From Nocardioidaceae bacterium (GTDB lineage: Bacteria > Actinomycetota > Actinomycetes > Propionibacteriales > Nocardioidaceae): a DNA stretch of 18,070 nt. Positions within the stretch are counted from its first letter, which is position 1. Each line of letters starts with the position of its first letter. Below the pieces are notes generated by a model, which ran no database searches, was not told where the DNA came from, and worked only from the letters and a program-made list of their open reading frames with translations. The translations under genes were made by a program, and so were the position numbers. The stretch is taken from assembly GCA_013811715.1 (NCBI GenBank), contig JACCUS010000457.1, positions 1 through 18,070 of the forward strand, given 5' to 3'. Shown here one piece after another: positions 1 through 9,094 of the stretch.

Positions 1-179
1 GGCACCCACGACGAGCCTTGCGCGTCACGAATCGGCTACGCAAGCGGGCGGGACTCGGGTTTGCCGAGCCGTACAGATAGACTCCGCCATTGGCCGTGTT
101 TGCCGCGGCCTTGTTGATTGTGTCGTCGTGTCGGTCCGCTTGCCTCCACGCGCGAGATCGAGTCCAAGGAGTCACGCAC
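1..179. other. Region upstream of yajC, no gene called
   Basis: No coding region could be assigned here. One frame ends at a TAG at 78-80 and could be the C-terminal tail of an upstream gene, but its roughly 25 codons match nothing I recognise (RuvB would be the expected neighbour). A bulged hairpin at 51-70 pairs GG(a)CTCGG with CCGAGCC around a 5-nt loop. It has no T-run after it and could be a weak terminator for the upstream gene. Confidence 0.4.
78..83 (+). promoter_or_regulatory. Candidate -10 element TAGACT upstream of yajC
   Basis: TAGACT fits the actinobacterial TAnnnT -10 pattern and would give a start near 90 and a leader of about 90 nt to the yajC GTG at 180. No convincing -35 lies 17-18 nt upstream. 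The same hexamer occurs before rel and, on the minus strand, before the DUF349 unit, which raises my confidence. Confidence 0.4.
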
Positions 180-548
180 GTGAGTTCGAACGACTGGCTG
201 CAGTTGCTGCCAATCGCGGTGCTGTTGGGTTTCATGTACCTCCTCTTCATCCGGCCGGCGCGCAAGCGCGCTCAGGCGACGGCCTCGTTACAGCAGGCGC
301 TCTCGGTGGGCGACGAGGTCATGTTGACCAGCGGCATCTTCGGGCACGTCACCGGAGTCGCGGATGACAGGGTGAACGTCGAGGTCGCGCCCGGCGTCGT
401 ACTCACCACCCACCGCGGCGCGGTCGCCCAGATCATCCATGACGAGCCCGCCGATGCCGGTGCGGCGAGCGCCGATCCAGCCGGCACCGAGCCGACGCAA
501 GGCGACGACGACCCACCAGACCAAGGCACCAGCAGGGGAACGGTCTGA
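180..548 (+). CDS. yajC: YajC, Sec translocase accessory membrane subunit
   Basis: A 122-aa protein of the YajC family, the small inner-membrane partner of SecDF at the SecYEG protein export channel. It has one N-terminal membrane helix at about residues 8-25, ending in the family-typical RPARKR basic stretch. The compact YajC domain follows, with SVGDEVMLTSGIFG and then a hydrophobic beta-rich segment, and an acidic, Pro/Gly-rich C-terminal tail. I chose GTG at 180 because AAGGAG at 166-171 sits 8 nt upstream and the membrane helix then begins near the N-terminus. An upstream in-frame TTG at 90 would add 30 residues with no homology that I recognise. The stop is separated from secD by one base, so the genes are probably translated together. 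Codon 37 (288-290) is TTA, a rare leucine codon at this GC content. Family assignment is firm. Confidence 0.93.
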   Translation: MSSNDWLQLLPIAVLLGFMYLLFIRPARKRAQATASLQQALSVGDEVMLTSGIFGHVTGVADDRVNVEVAPGVVLTTHRGAVAQIIHDEPADAGAASADPAGTEPTQGDDDPPDQGTSRGTV

Positions 549-549
549 C

Positions 550-2487
550 GTGGCGACCAAGCAGTCGCAGCCGGGGCGCACGCTGGTCGTCTTCCTGCTG
601 GTGATCGCGGCGATGTTCGCGGCAGCAGCGGCGCTCGGCAGCTGGAAGCCGAGGCTCGGGCTCGACCTGCAAGGGGGGACCCGCATCACACTTCAGGCCA
701 GCGCCCAAGAAGGCGGGGTCACCCAGGCGAAGCTCGACCAGGCCGTGGGCATCATCAGCGACCGCGTCAACGGGGCCGGCGTCGCCGAGGCCGAGGTGAC
801 GACTCAGGGCGACGACATCATCATCGTCGAGATCCCGGGGAAGGTCGGCGACGATCTTGAGCGCTCGATCGGGTCCACGGCGCAGCTGCGCTTCCGGCTG
901 GTGGCCGGGATATTGCCGCCGGTCGGGCAGGTGCCGACCCAGCCGACGCCGGGGACCCCGACCACGCCCACCGACACGTCGGGTACGACGAGTCCCGGGC
1001 CCACCGACGGCACCGCTGGCGATCCGGACGAGACAGCGGGTAGCCCGGGAAGCCCCGGGCAGACGCAGCCCGAGCAGACGCAGGGCACCGCGCCGACGAT
1101 CAGGCCTCCCGGCGACGGGTCGCCGACAGGCAGGAACCGCGCCCTCGCCGACTGGTTCACCGACAAGACGCCGACTCCGTCACCCGACGCCGAGACGACG
1201 CCAACAGATCCGGTCGAGAGCAGCGGACCCGCCGAGACGACCGGGCCGCCGACCGAGACGGCGACGCCGACGGAACCGCCCGCCGAGACGACCGGGCCGC
1301 AGACCGAGTCCGACCCGACCGTGCCGGTGCCCACCGGGCCACCGACGGCGCTGCTGCCGCCCGACCTCGAGCAGATCACCGACCCCTACGCCTGGACCCA
1401 ACAGCCGCCGCCAGAGTGGCAGGCCAAGCTGGCGAACTTCCGGTGTCCCGGCGAAGGGGAGCAGGCGAGCACCCAGATCGACATCCCGAGTCAGCCGCTG
1501 CTGGCGTGCGACGAGGACGGCCTCCGCTACCTGCTCGGCCCCTCGATGGTGGAGGGCACTCAGGTCAGCGACGCCAGCGCCGGCATCCCGCAGCAGAGTG
1601 TGAACTACGTCGTGAACGTGGAGTTCGACGGCGAGGGCGCCGACGCGTTCGGCGAGGTGACCACCCGCATCGCGGGCACCGGCCAGCAGTTGGCGATCGT
1701 GCTCGACGGCGAGGTGCTCTCCGCGCCGGAGAACGAGCAGCCGATCACCGGCGGCCGGGCCGAGATCTCCGGCAGTGTTGAAGACCCGTTCACCCAGGAG
1801 TCCGCCTCCAGCCTGGCCAACTCGTTGAAGTACGGCGCGCTGCCCTTGACCTTCCAGATCCAGGGCAGCTCGAACGAAGGCCCGGAGCTGGCCGGCAACC
1901 AGCTGCGGGCGGGCATCATCGCCGGCACCGTCGGCCTGCTCCTGGTGGTGGCCTACTGCCTGTTCTACTACCGCGGCCTCGGTCTGGTCGTCATCGCCTC
2001 GCTGCTGATCGCCGGCCTGATGGTCTATGCCAGCATCTTGCTGCTCGGCGAGGCCTACGGCTTCACCTTGACGCTGCCCGGCATCGCCGGCCTGATCGTG
2101 GCGGTAGGCATCACGGCCGACTCCTTCATCGTGTACTTCGAGCGGCTGCGCGACGAGGTGCGCGACGGAAGGACGCTGCGTACGTCGGTCGAGACCGGCT
2201 GGACGCGCGCGCGAGCGACGATACTCGCCGCCGACGCCGTGGCGCTGCTGGCAGCGGTGGTGCTGTTCATCTTCGCCATCGGCGTCGTCAAGGGCTTCGC
2301 GTTCGCGCTCGGGCTCACCACCTTGATCGACGTCTTCGTCGTGTTCTTCTTCACCAAGCCGATGGTCACCATGTTGGCCCGGACCAAGTTCTTCGGGCAG
2401 GGGCACAAGTTGTCCGGCCTGGACCGAGCCCACCTCGGGATGGGGCCGCTGCCGGCCAAGGCCCGCACGGCCGGAGGGGAGGCCTGA
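550..2487 (+). CDS. secD: SecD, protein export membrane subunit
   Basis: A 645-aa RND-type subunit of the SecDF complex, which uses the proton gradient to help pull exported proteins across the membrane. The first membrane helix is at about residues 11-31, followed by the hallmark LGLDLQGG at about 36-43. The external P1 domain is interrupted by a long Pro/Thr/Gly-rich insertion (about residues 121-288, DNA about 910-1410). The domain then resumes, and five helices fill about 455-605. The fourth-helix motif reads GITADSFIVYFER, the actinobacterial variant of the proton-path region. GTG at 550 is chosen because AGGGGA at 534-539 lies 10 nt upstream and it starts 1 nt after the yajC stop. An upstream start would overlap yajC in another frame. 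The stop overlaps the secF ATG by one base. The insertion makes it longer than proteobacterial SecD of about 615 aa. Confidence 0.96.
   Translation: MATKQSQPGRTLVVFLLVIAAMFAAAAALGSWKPRLGLDLQGGTRITLQASAQEGGVTQAKLDQAVGIISDRVNGAGVAEAEVTTQGDDIIIVEIPGKVGDDLERSIGSTAQLRFRLVAGILPPVGQVPTQPTPGTPTTPTDTSGTTSPGPTDGTAGDPDETAGSPGSPGQTQPEQTQGTAPTIRPPGDGSPTGRNRALADWFTDKTPTPSPDAETTPTDPVESSGPAETTGPPTETATPTEPPAETTGPQTESDPTVPVPTGPPTALLPPDLEQITDPYAWTQQPPPEWQAKLANFRCPGEGEQASTQIDIPSQPLLACDEDGLRYLLGPSMVEGTQVSDASAGIPQQSVNYVVNVEFDGEGADAFGEVTTRIAGTGQQLAIVLDGEVLSAPENEQPITGGRAEISGSVEDPFTQESASSLANSLKYGALPLTFQIQGSSNEGPELAGNQLRAGIIAGTVGLLLVVAYCLFYYRGLGLVVIASLLIAGLMVYASILLLGEAYGFTLTLPGIAGLIVAVGITADSFIVYFERLRDEVRDGRTLRTSVETGWTRARATILAADAVALLAAVVLFIFAIGVVKGFAFALGLTTLIDVFVVFFFTKPMVTMLARTKFFGQGHKLSGLDRAHLGMGPLPAKARTAGGEA
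1231..1310 (+). repeat. Imperfect 51-nt (17-aa) tandem duplication inside the SecD insertion
   Basis: The 18-base word at 1231-1248 recurs exactly at 1282-1299, a period of 51 nt. The next bases also match, with two changes in the following 11. At protein level the two units begin AETTGPPTET and AETTGPQTES. This looks like in-frame duplication within the low-complexity Pro/Thr-rich part of SecD. Confidence 0.7.
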
Positions 2488-3638
2488 TGTCGAAGGCCGC
2501 ACAGTTGGGAGCGAGGCTCTACCGCGGTGACGTCTCGATCGACTTCGTCGGTCGACGGAAGACCTGGTACCTCGCCTCGCTCCTGATCGTGCTCGTGGCG
2601 CTCGCCGCCCTCGTCTTCCGGGGACTGAACTTCGGCATCGAGTTCCGTGGTGGCGTCGAGTTCAACGCGCAGATCGCCGACCCGTCCACCAAGGTCGAGG
2701 AGGTCACCGACGCGGTCGTCGCGACCGAGATCGAGGCGGCCGCCAACCCGGTCGTCGTCTCCTCCGGAACCGACGCGATCCGGGTGCAGACTGAGCCGCT
2801 GACGACCGACGAGAGGGACGCGGTGGCCGCGGCCATCGGAGACGCCGGCGCCACCGAGGTCAACCCCACCTCGATCGGCCCCACCTGGGGCGCGACGATC
2901 GCCGAGAAGGCCTTGCTCGGCCTGCTGGTGTTCGTGGTCCTCGTCGTGCTCTTCATCTGGGCCTACTTCCGCGAATGGCGGATGTCGGTCTCGGCGATCG
3001 TCGCACTCGCCCACGACGTGCTGATCACGGTCGGTGTCTACGCGCTCACGGGCTTCGAGGTGACGCCGGCGACGGTGACCGGCCTGCTGACGATTTTGGG
3101 CTACTCGCTCTACGACACCGTCGTCGTCTTCGACAAGGTGCGCGAGAACACCCGCGGCATCAACACGTCGACGCGCCACACCTACAGCCAAGCAGCAAAC
3201 CTGGCCGTCAACCAGACGCTGGTCCGGTCGATCAACACGTCGATCGCCGCGCTGCTGCCGGTCGGCGCGATCTTGTACGTCGGCGCCTTCCAGCTCGGGT
3301 CCGGTCCCCTCAAGGACCTCGCACTCGCGCTGTTCGTCGGCATGGCCGCCGGCGCCTACTCCTCGATCTTCATCGCCACACCGCTGCTGGCACAGCTGAA
3401 GATGCGAGAGCCGGCGATGGTGGCGCAGTCCAAGCGGGTCACCGCCCGCCGTACCGCCTCCGAACGCGACCAGGCCAGGGCGGCCGAGAAGTCAGCGGCG
3501 ACGGCGGACGACGGCGCTTCTCCCGCCCCGGCGGGCGCCGTCGCCACCCAGGCGGCGGCTCGACCACGCAGCAGCGCGGCCAGCAAGCGGGCCCAGCCGC
3601 AGCGGCAGGCCCGGTCACAGCGAGGCAAGCGGCGATGA
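2487..3638 (+). CDS. secF: SecF, protein export membrane subunit
   Basis: A 383-aa partner of SecD in the proton-driven SecDF-YajC complex. The order is an amphipathic N-terminus, helix 1 at about residues 25-45, the family motif LNFGIEFRGG (about 47-56), an external P4-like domain to about 135, then five helices at about 138-300. LGYSLYDTVVVFDKVREN (about 204-221) and SINTS (248-252) are the conserved membrane-core motifs. A hydrophilic tail from about 316 is Ala/Arg-rich and strongly basic at the end, probably cytoplasmic. The ATG shares its A with the secD stop. GGAGG at 2473-2477 is 9 nt upstream, so translation is likely coupled. The stop overlaps the apt start as ATGA. Confidence 0.96.
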   Translation: MSKAAQLGARLYRGDVSIDFVGRRKTWYLASLLIVLVALAALVFRGLNFGIEFRGGVEFNAQIADPSTKVEEVTDAVVATEIEAAANPVVVSSGTDAIRVQTEPLTTDERDAVAAAIGDAGATEVNPTSIGPTWGATIAEKALLGLLVFVVLVVLFIWAYFREWRMSVSAIVALAHDVLITVGVYALTGFEVTPATVTGLLTILGYSLYDTVVVFDKVRENTRGINTSTRHTYSQAANLAVNQTLVRSINTSIAALLPVGAILYVGAFQLGSGPLKDLALALFVGMAAGAYSSIFIATPLLAQLKMREPAMVAQSKRVTARRTASERDQARAAEKSAATADDGASPAPAGAVATQAAARPRSSAASKRAQPQRQARSQRGKRR

Positions 3639-4189
3639 CGTCTGGTCGGGGGAGGGACCTCGACGCGCTCCTGTCGACACTGATCCGCGACGTGCCGGAC
3701 TTCCCCAAGCCGGGGATCGTCTTCAAGGACATCTCACCGCTGCTCGCCGACCACGACGGTTTCGTGCTGGTGGTGGAGGCGTTGGCCGCGTATGGGCGCG
3801 ACGAGTCAGGAGCCGTGGTCGTCGACAAGGTCGTCGGGATCGAGGCGCGCGGCTTCATCTTGGCCGCGCCGGTGGCGTTGGCCCTCGGCACCGGCTTCGT
3901 GCCAGTCCGCAAGGCGGGCAAGCTGCCCGGGGCGACTTACCAGGAGGCGTACGCACTCGAGTACGGCGAGGCGACTCTCGAGGTGCACCAAGACGCCTTC
4001 ACCGAAGGAGACCGGGTGCTCATCATCGACGACGTGCTCGCGACCGGTGGGACCGTCGACGCTACGGGCAAGCTGCTCGGCCAGGCCGGCGCCACTGTCT
4101 CGAACGTTGCAGTGCTGATCGAGCTGGGCTTCCTGTGCGGCCGGGACAGGGTCAAGGGCACGCCGGTACACGCCCTGCTCACCGTCTGA
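3635..4189 (+). CDS. apt: Adenine phosphoribosyltransferase
   Basis: A 184-aa cytoplasmic enzyme that converts adenine and PRPP to AMP and pyrophosphate in purine salvage. The N-terminal DVPDFPKPGIVFKDISPLL (about residues 19-37) and GIEARGFILAAPVA (about 68-81) are characteristic of APT. The PRPP-binding loop VLIIDDVLATGGT is at 128-140, with the two acidic residues intact. Length matches the family (about 170-185 aa). ATG 3635 overlaps the secF stop in an ATGA arrangement, and the longer open frame before it is only a shadow of secF. Placement between secF and rel is the common actinobacterial arrangement. A 90-nt gap follows, carrying a GC hairpin and the rel promoter candidate, so apt is probably the last gene of the yajC operon. 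Confidence 0.95.
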   Translation: MTSGRGRDLDALLSTLIRDVPDFPKPGIVFKDISPLLADHDGFVLVVEALAAYGRDESGAVVVDKVVGIEARGFILAAPVALALGTGFVPVRKAGKLPGATYQEAYALEYGEATLEVHQDAFTEGDRVLIIDDVLATGGTVDATGKLLGQAGATVSNVAVLIELGFLCGRDRVKGTPVHALLTV

Positions 4190-4204
4190 CCGCCCCACCG
4201 GACG

Positions 4205-4219
4205 GCGGCGCAACGCCGC
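4205..4219 (+). terminator. Short GC hairpin after apt, possible terminator
   Basis: A perfect 6-bp stem GCGGCG/CGCCGC with a CAA loop lies 16 nt after the apt stop. There is no T-run, so intrinsic termination is uncertain. Position before the rel promoter candidate is the main support. Confidence 0.3.
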
Positions 4220-4243
4220 GCCACCCGACTTGCGGTCACGCCG

Positions 4244-4249
4244 TAGACT
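4244..4249 (+). promoter_or_regulatory. Candidate -10 element TAGACT upstream of rel
   Basis: TAGACT is identical to the hexamer before yajC and the one before the minus-strand unit. It would start RNA near 4256, giving a leader of about 24 nt that contains AGGAGG at 4270-4275. No clear -35 is visible. Confidence 0.45.
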
Positions 4250-4279
4250 GGTGTTTTGCGCGAGTGGTCAGGAGGCTGG

Positions 4280-6595
<2,316 letters not shown>

Positions 6596-6608
6596 CCGCC
6601 CCGCTGGT

Positions 6609-6657
6609 TGCGGGAAACTTGCAGCCCAAGGCGGTTTCAGACCACAGGTTTCCCGCA
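6609..6657. terminator. Long inverted repeat between convergent rel and DUF349 genes
   Basis: TGCGGGAAAC at 6609-6618 is the exact reverse complement of 6648-6657, and the stem can extend inward by three more pairs, one of them G-U. The + strand continues with ATTT, a short T-run, so termination of rel is plausible. The symmetric arms between convergent genes may also stop minus-strand transcripts. The loop is long (about 23-29 nt) and contains a second GGTTTC at 6633-6638 that could pair with the left arm instead. Confidence 0.5.
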
Positions 6658-6715
6658 TTTCACGGAGGGAGGACAGGGAGGCTTCGCCACTGGCGGGGCT
6701 GGCGGAGCAGGCGGG

Positions 6716-7963
6716 TCAGTCGGCGAACTCGGTGCGGGACTTCCTTGCCTGGTCGAGCCAGGACTGGCGGGCGGCGATGTCGGCGCGGGCCTGTTCTGAC
6801 GCCTTGGTGTTGCCCGCCGCCTCCGCCGCCTCGAGGTCGGCGATCAAGGAGGCGATGGCCGCCTCGAGCTTCGCCACCGTCTCGTCGGCGCGGGCGTGCG
6901 CCTCCGGGTTCGAACGGCGCCACCGGTCGTCCTCGGCGCCCCGGACCGCCTGCTCGACCTTCTTGAAGCGCCCCTCGAGCTCCTTCATGTCGTCTCGGGG
7001 CACCTTCCCCGCCGCGTCCCACCGCTCGGCCAGCTCTCGGAACGCCTCTCGGGCGGCACGCGGGTCCGTCACCGGTGCCAGCTTCTCGGCCTCGGTCAGC
7101 AGGCCGCGCTTGGTCTCGGCGTTGGCGGCGTACTCCTTGTCGACCTCGGCGTTGGCGGCGTTCCGTGCCCCGAAGAACGTGTCCTGGGCGCCCCGGAAGC
7201 GCTTCCACAGCTCGTCGTCGATGCTCTTGTGCGCCGGACCGGCCGCCTTCCATCGGGCCATCAGGTCGCGATAGGCCAGCGTGGTCGCACCCCAGTCGGT
7301 CGACGACGCCAGCCCTTCCGCCTCGGCGGCCAGCTTCTCCTTCGCGACGCGGGAGACCTCCCGAGTCTCGTTGAGCTCGGCGAAGTGCTGTTTGCGTCGA
7401 CGGGTGTACGTCGTACGGGCCGTCGAGAACCGATGCCACAGCGCATCATCGGTGGGCTTGTCGATCCGGGCCAGACCCTTCCAGGTGCCCAGGAGCTCGC
7501 GCAGCTTGTCCGCGCCGCCCCGCCAGTCGGCGCCGCTCGCCAGCCGCTCCGCCTCGGTGGCGATCCGCTCCTTCGCCTGTTTGGACTCCTCGGCCTTGGC
7601 TGCCCGCTCGGCCTTGCGCTTCTCCCGGCGCTGCTCGATCAGCGGCGCCAGCGAGTCCAGCCGGGCGGCCAGGGCGTCCAGGTCGCCGACCGCTTGGGCC
7701 TCGACCACCTGGCCTCGGACCTTCGCCACCGTCTTGGCCGCGTCCTCGGGCGACAAGGCGCCGGCCCCGATGCGCCGTTCGAGCAGGTCGACCTCCACCA
7801 CCAGACCGTCGTACCGCTTGCGGTAGAACGCGAGTGCCGCCTCCGGGTCGCCGTCGGGCCACTGGCCGACGACCCGCTCTCCCGCGGTTGTCTGCACGTA
7901 GACGTTCCCGTCGCCGTCGACTCGGCCGAAGTCGCTGGCCCCGCCACCCTCGCCGTCGCTCAT
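6716..7963 (-). CDS. DUF349 repeat protein
   Basis: A 415-aa hydrophilic, charged protein, probably cytoplasmic. The N-terminus contains DFGRVDGDGNVYV (about residues 12-24) and a helical region to about 140. Three DUF349-type repeats follow at about 145-195, 219-272 and 302-357, each with a Trp-Lys/Asp...Ala-Gly core and a D-x-L-W-x-RF-like helix. The third repeat has GRF in place of LWxRF. A coiled-coil-like tail runs to the end. The family's function is not established. E. coli YgfB/YhgF-type assignments do not apply, and I infer only a helical scaffold or nucleic-acid-associated role. ATG 7963 is chosen because it overlaps the stop of the small membrane gene (ATGA) and AGGGGG lies 4 nt upstream. 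The longer open frame back to 8242 is a shadow of that gene. A DUF349 gene opposite rel is common in actinobacteria. Confidence 0.85.
   Translation of the reverse strand: MSDGEGGGASDFGRVDGDGNVYVQTTAGERVVGQWPDGDPEAALAFYRKRYDGLVVEVDLLERRIGAGALSPEDAAKTVAKVRGQVVEAQAVGDLDALAARLDSLAPLIEQRREKRKAERAAKAEESKQAKERIATEAERLASGADWRGGADKLRELLGTWKGLARIDKPTDDALWHRFSTARTTYTRRRKQHFAELNETREVSRVAKEKLAAEAEGLASSTDWGATTLAYRDLMARWKAAGPAHKSIDDELWKRFRGAQDTFFGARNAANAEVDKEYAANAETKRGLLTEAEKLAPVTDPRAAREAFRELAERWDAAGKVPRDDMKELEGRFKKVEQAVRGAEDDRWRRSNPEAHARADETVAKLEAAIASLIADLEAAEAAGNTKASEQARADIAARQSWLDQARKSRTEFAD
7116..7161 (-). repeat. Short 30-nt-period repeat inside the DUF349 gene
   Basis: The 16-base word at 7116-7131 recurs at 7146-7161, giving two AANAE units ten residues apart in the link between the second and third DUF349 repeats. 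This is probably a small helical-repeat duplication. Confidence 0.55.
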
Positions 7964-8238
7964 CGGTCCCCCTGGGTCGGGGGGTTGCTGCTGGGAGTGA
8001 GCAGGTCGGTGCTGAAGCCCGGATCGCCGGGAACCGTCGGCTCGGGGTTCGGCACCTCGTCGGACTCGTTCAAGGAGAGCACCAGCCACACCAGCAGAGC
8101 CGCCGCGACGAGACCGCCGATGACGCCGACAACGATGGCGATCCGCCGCCTGCGCCTGGCCTGCGCCGCCCGACGTGATCGTTGGCGTTCCCACCTTGCT
8201 CGCGCCAGCTGGCGTTGACGCTGCTTGCTCGTGACCAC
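7960..8238 (-). CDS. Small single-pass membrane protein, cyclophilin-type anchor without isomerase domain
   Basis: A 92-aa protein. Residues 1-32 are extremely basic (13 Arg, 1 Lys). Residues 33-56 form one strongly hydrophobic helix, and 57-92 are a Pro/Ser/Asp-rich tail. The positive-inside rule puts the N-terminus in the cytoplasm and the tail outside. The opening MVTSKQRQRQLARARWERQ and helix look like the N-terminal anchor of the membrane-bound peptidyl-prolyl isomerase found near rel, the MBL gene and hisS in many actinobacteria (M. tuberculosis PpiB, Streptomyces). That match is from memory. The cyclophilin domain is absent: the gene ends and DUF349 begins at an ATGA overlap. GTG 8238 is preceded by GGAGG at 8248-8244 (5-nt spacing). 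An ATG at 8242 is in another frame. Function unknown. It could anchor or partner the DUF349 protein, or be a degenerate remnant. Confidence 0.7.
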   Translation of the reverse strand: MVTSKQRQRQLARARWERQRSRRAAQARRRRRIAIVVGVIGGLVAAALLVWLVLSLNESDEVPNPEPTVPGDPGFSTDLLTPSSNPPTQGDR

Positions 8239-8304
8239 TCATACCTCCGCGACACGCCCGATCGCCGTTGGACTGGTCGCCGCTGGACTACGGATCGGCT
8301 GCTC

Positions 8305-8332
8305 AGTCTAGGAGTCGGTACGCGTACGTCGA
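8305..8332 (-). promoter_or_regulatory. Candidate promoter for the minus-strand membrane/DUF349 unit
   Basis: On the minus strand TAGACT (8310-8305) is preceded by TCGAC (8332-8328), one mismatch from TTGAC. The gap between them is 17 nt. RNA would start near 8298, leaving a leader of about 60 nt with GGAGG before the GTG at 8238. This is the best two-box promoter in the window. Confidence 0.5.
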
Positions 8333-8343
8333 ACGCGGTACGC
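8316..8343. promoter_or_regulatory. Operator-like direct repeat and palindrome in divergent region
   Basis: CGGTACGC occurs at 8316-8323 and again at 8336-8343, exactly 20 bp apart, about two helical turns. The first copy overlaps a perfect 10-bp palindrome GTACGCGTAC at 8318-8327. The set surrounds the -35 of the minus-strand promoter candidate. It could be a binding site for a dimeric regulator. No regulator gene is adjacent. Confidence 0.35.
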
Positions 8344-8383
8344 AGATCGTGACCATGCTGTGCTGTGCCGACGCCACGCTCGG

Positions 8384-8395
8384 TAGGGTACCCGG
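8384..8395 (+). promoter_or_regulatory. Candidate -10 TAGGGT giving a leaderless MBL transcript
   Basis: TAGGGT (8384-8389) fits TAnnnT and ends 6 nt before the ATG at 8396, so RNA would begin at or beside the start codon. No Shine-Dalgarno-like sequence is present. The hexamer overlaps the palindrome GGGTACCC (8386-8393). Confidence 0.5.
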
Positions 8396-9094
8396 ATGCT
8401 CATCACTGCTTTCCCCACCGGGCCTTGGGAGACGAACTGCTACGTCGTGGCGGCCGGACCCGGCGAGGAGTGTGTCGTCATCGACCCGGGTATGAACGCC
8501 GCGGACGGCGTCGCCGATGCCGTCCGCGAGCACCGGCTGCGCCCCGCGGCGGTGCTGGTGACGCATGGCCATATCGACCACATGTTCTGTGTGACGCCGG
8601 TCGCCGGCGCGTATGAGTCGACGGCCTACATCCACCCCGACGACCGCCATCTGCTGAGCAACCCGATGGCGGGGATCTCTGCTGAGTCCGCGACCATGCT
8701 GCTGGGGGGTGACTACACGTTCTCCGAGCCGGACCAGGTGAGTGAGGTCGCCGACGGCGAGACACTGAAGCTCGCCGGTCTGGAGTTCGCGGTCGACCAC
8801 GCGCCCGGCCACACACCGGGGTCGGTCACGTTCCGGTCGGCGTACGACGACGGCGACGTGCCCGAGCTGATGTTCGCAGGCGACCTGCTCTTCGCCGGCT
8901 CGATCGGCCGCACCGACCTGCCGGGAGGGGACCACCCGACCATGCTGCGCAGCCTCGCCGCCAAGGTGCTGCCGCTCGACGACCGGGTCGTCGTGCTCCC
9001 CGGGCACGGCCCGCAGACCACCATCGGACGCGAACGCGCCACCAACCCCTACCTCACCGGCCTCCCGACCACCGCGGGCACCGAGAGCCGATGA
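8396..9094 (+). CDS. Metallo-beta-lactamase-fold hydrolase, glyoxalase II-like
   Basis: A 232-aa cytoplasmic MBL-superfamily hydrolase with all dinuclear-metal ligands visible. These are THGHIDH (His57, His59, Asp61, His62), His139 in HAPGHT, Asp163 in FAGD, and His204 in LPGHGP. The overall layout is that of small hydroxyacylglutathione-hydrolase/glyoxalase II-like proteins. As actinobacteria usually lack glutathione, the true thioester or other substrate is unknown, and I give no gene symbol. It sits immediately before hisS, overlapping it by ATGA, which matches the M. tuberculosis arrangement (Rv2581c-hisS). ATG 8396 is the only sensible start. It appears leaderless, with the -10 just upstream. 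Confidence 0.9.
   Translation: MLITAFPTGPWETNCYVVAAGPGEECVVIDPGMNAADGVADAVREHRLRPAAVLVTHGHIDHMFCVTPVAGAYESTAYIHPDDRHLLSNPMAGISAESATMLLGGDYTFSEPDQVSEVADGETLKLAGLEFAVDHAPGHTPGSVTFRSAYDDGDVPELMFAGDLLFAGSIGRTDLPGGDHPTMLRSLAAKVLPLDDRVVVLPGHGPQTTIGRERATNPYLTGLPTTAGTESR

Noticed and set aside
2975..3634. Extension of the apt frame upstream by 220 codons
   Set aside because: It covers the secF 3' half in another frame. APT homology begins just after ATG 3635.
7964..8242. Extension of the DUF349 frame to an ATG at 8242
   Set aside because: The added 93 residues are an out-of-frame reading of the small membrane protein gene. ATG 7963 has the overlap and a ribosome-binding site.
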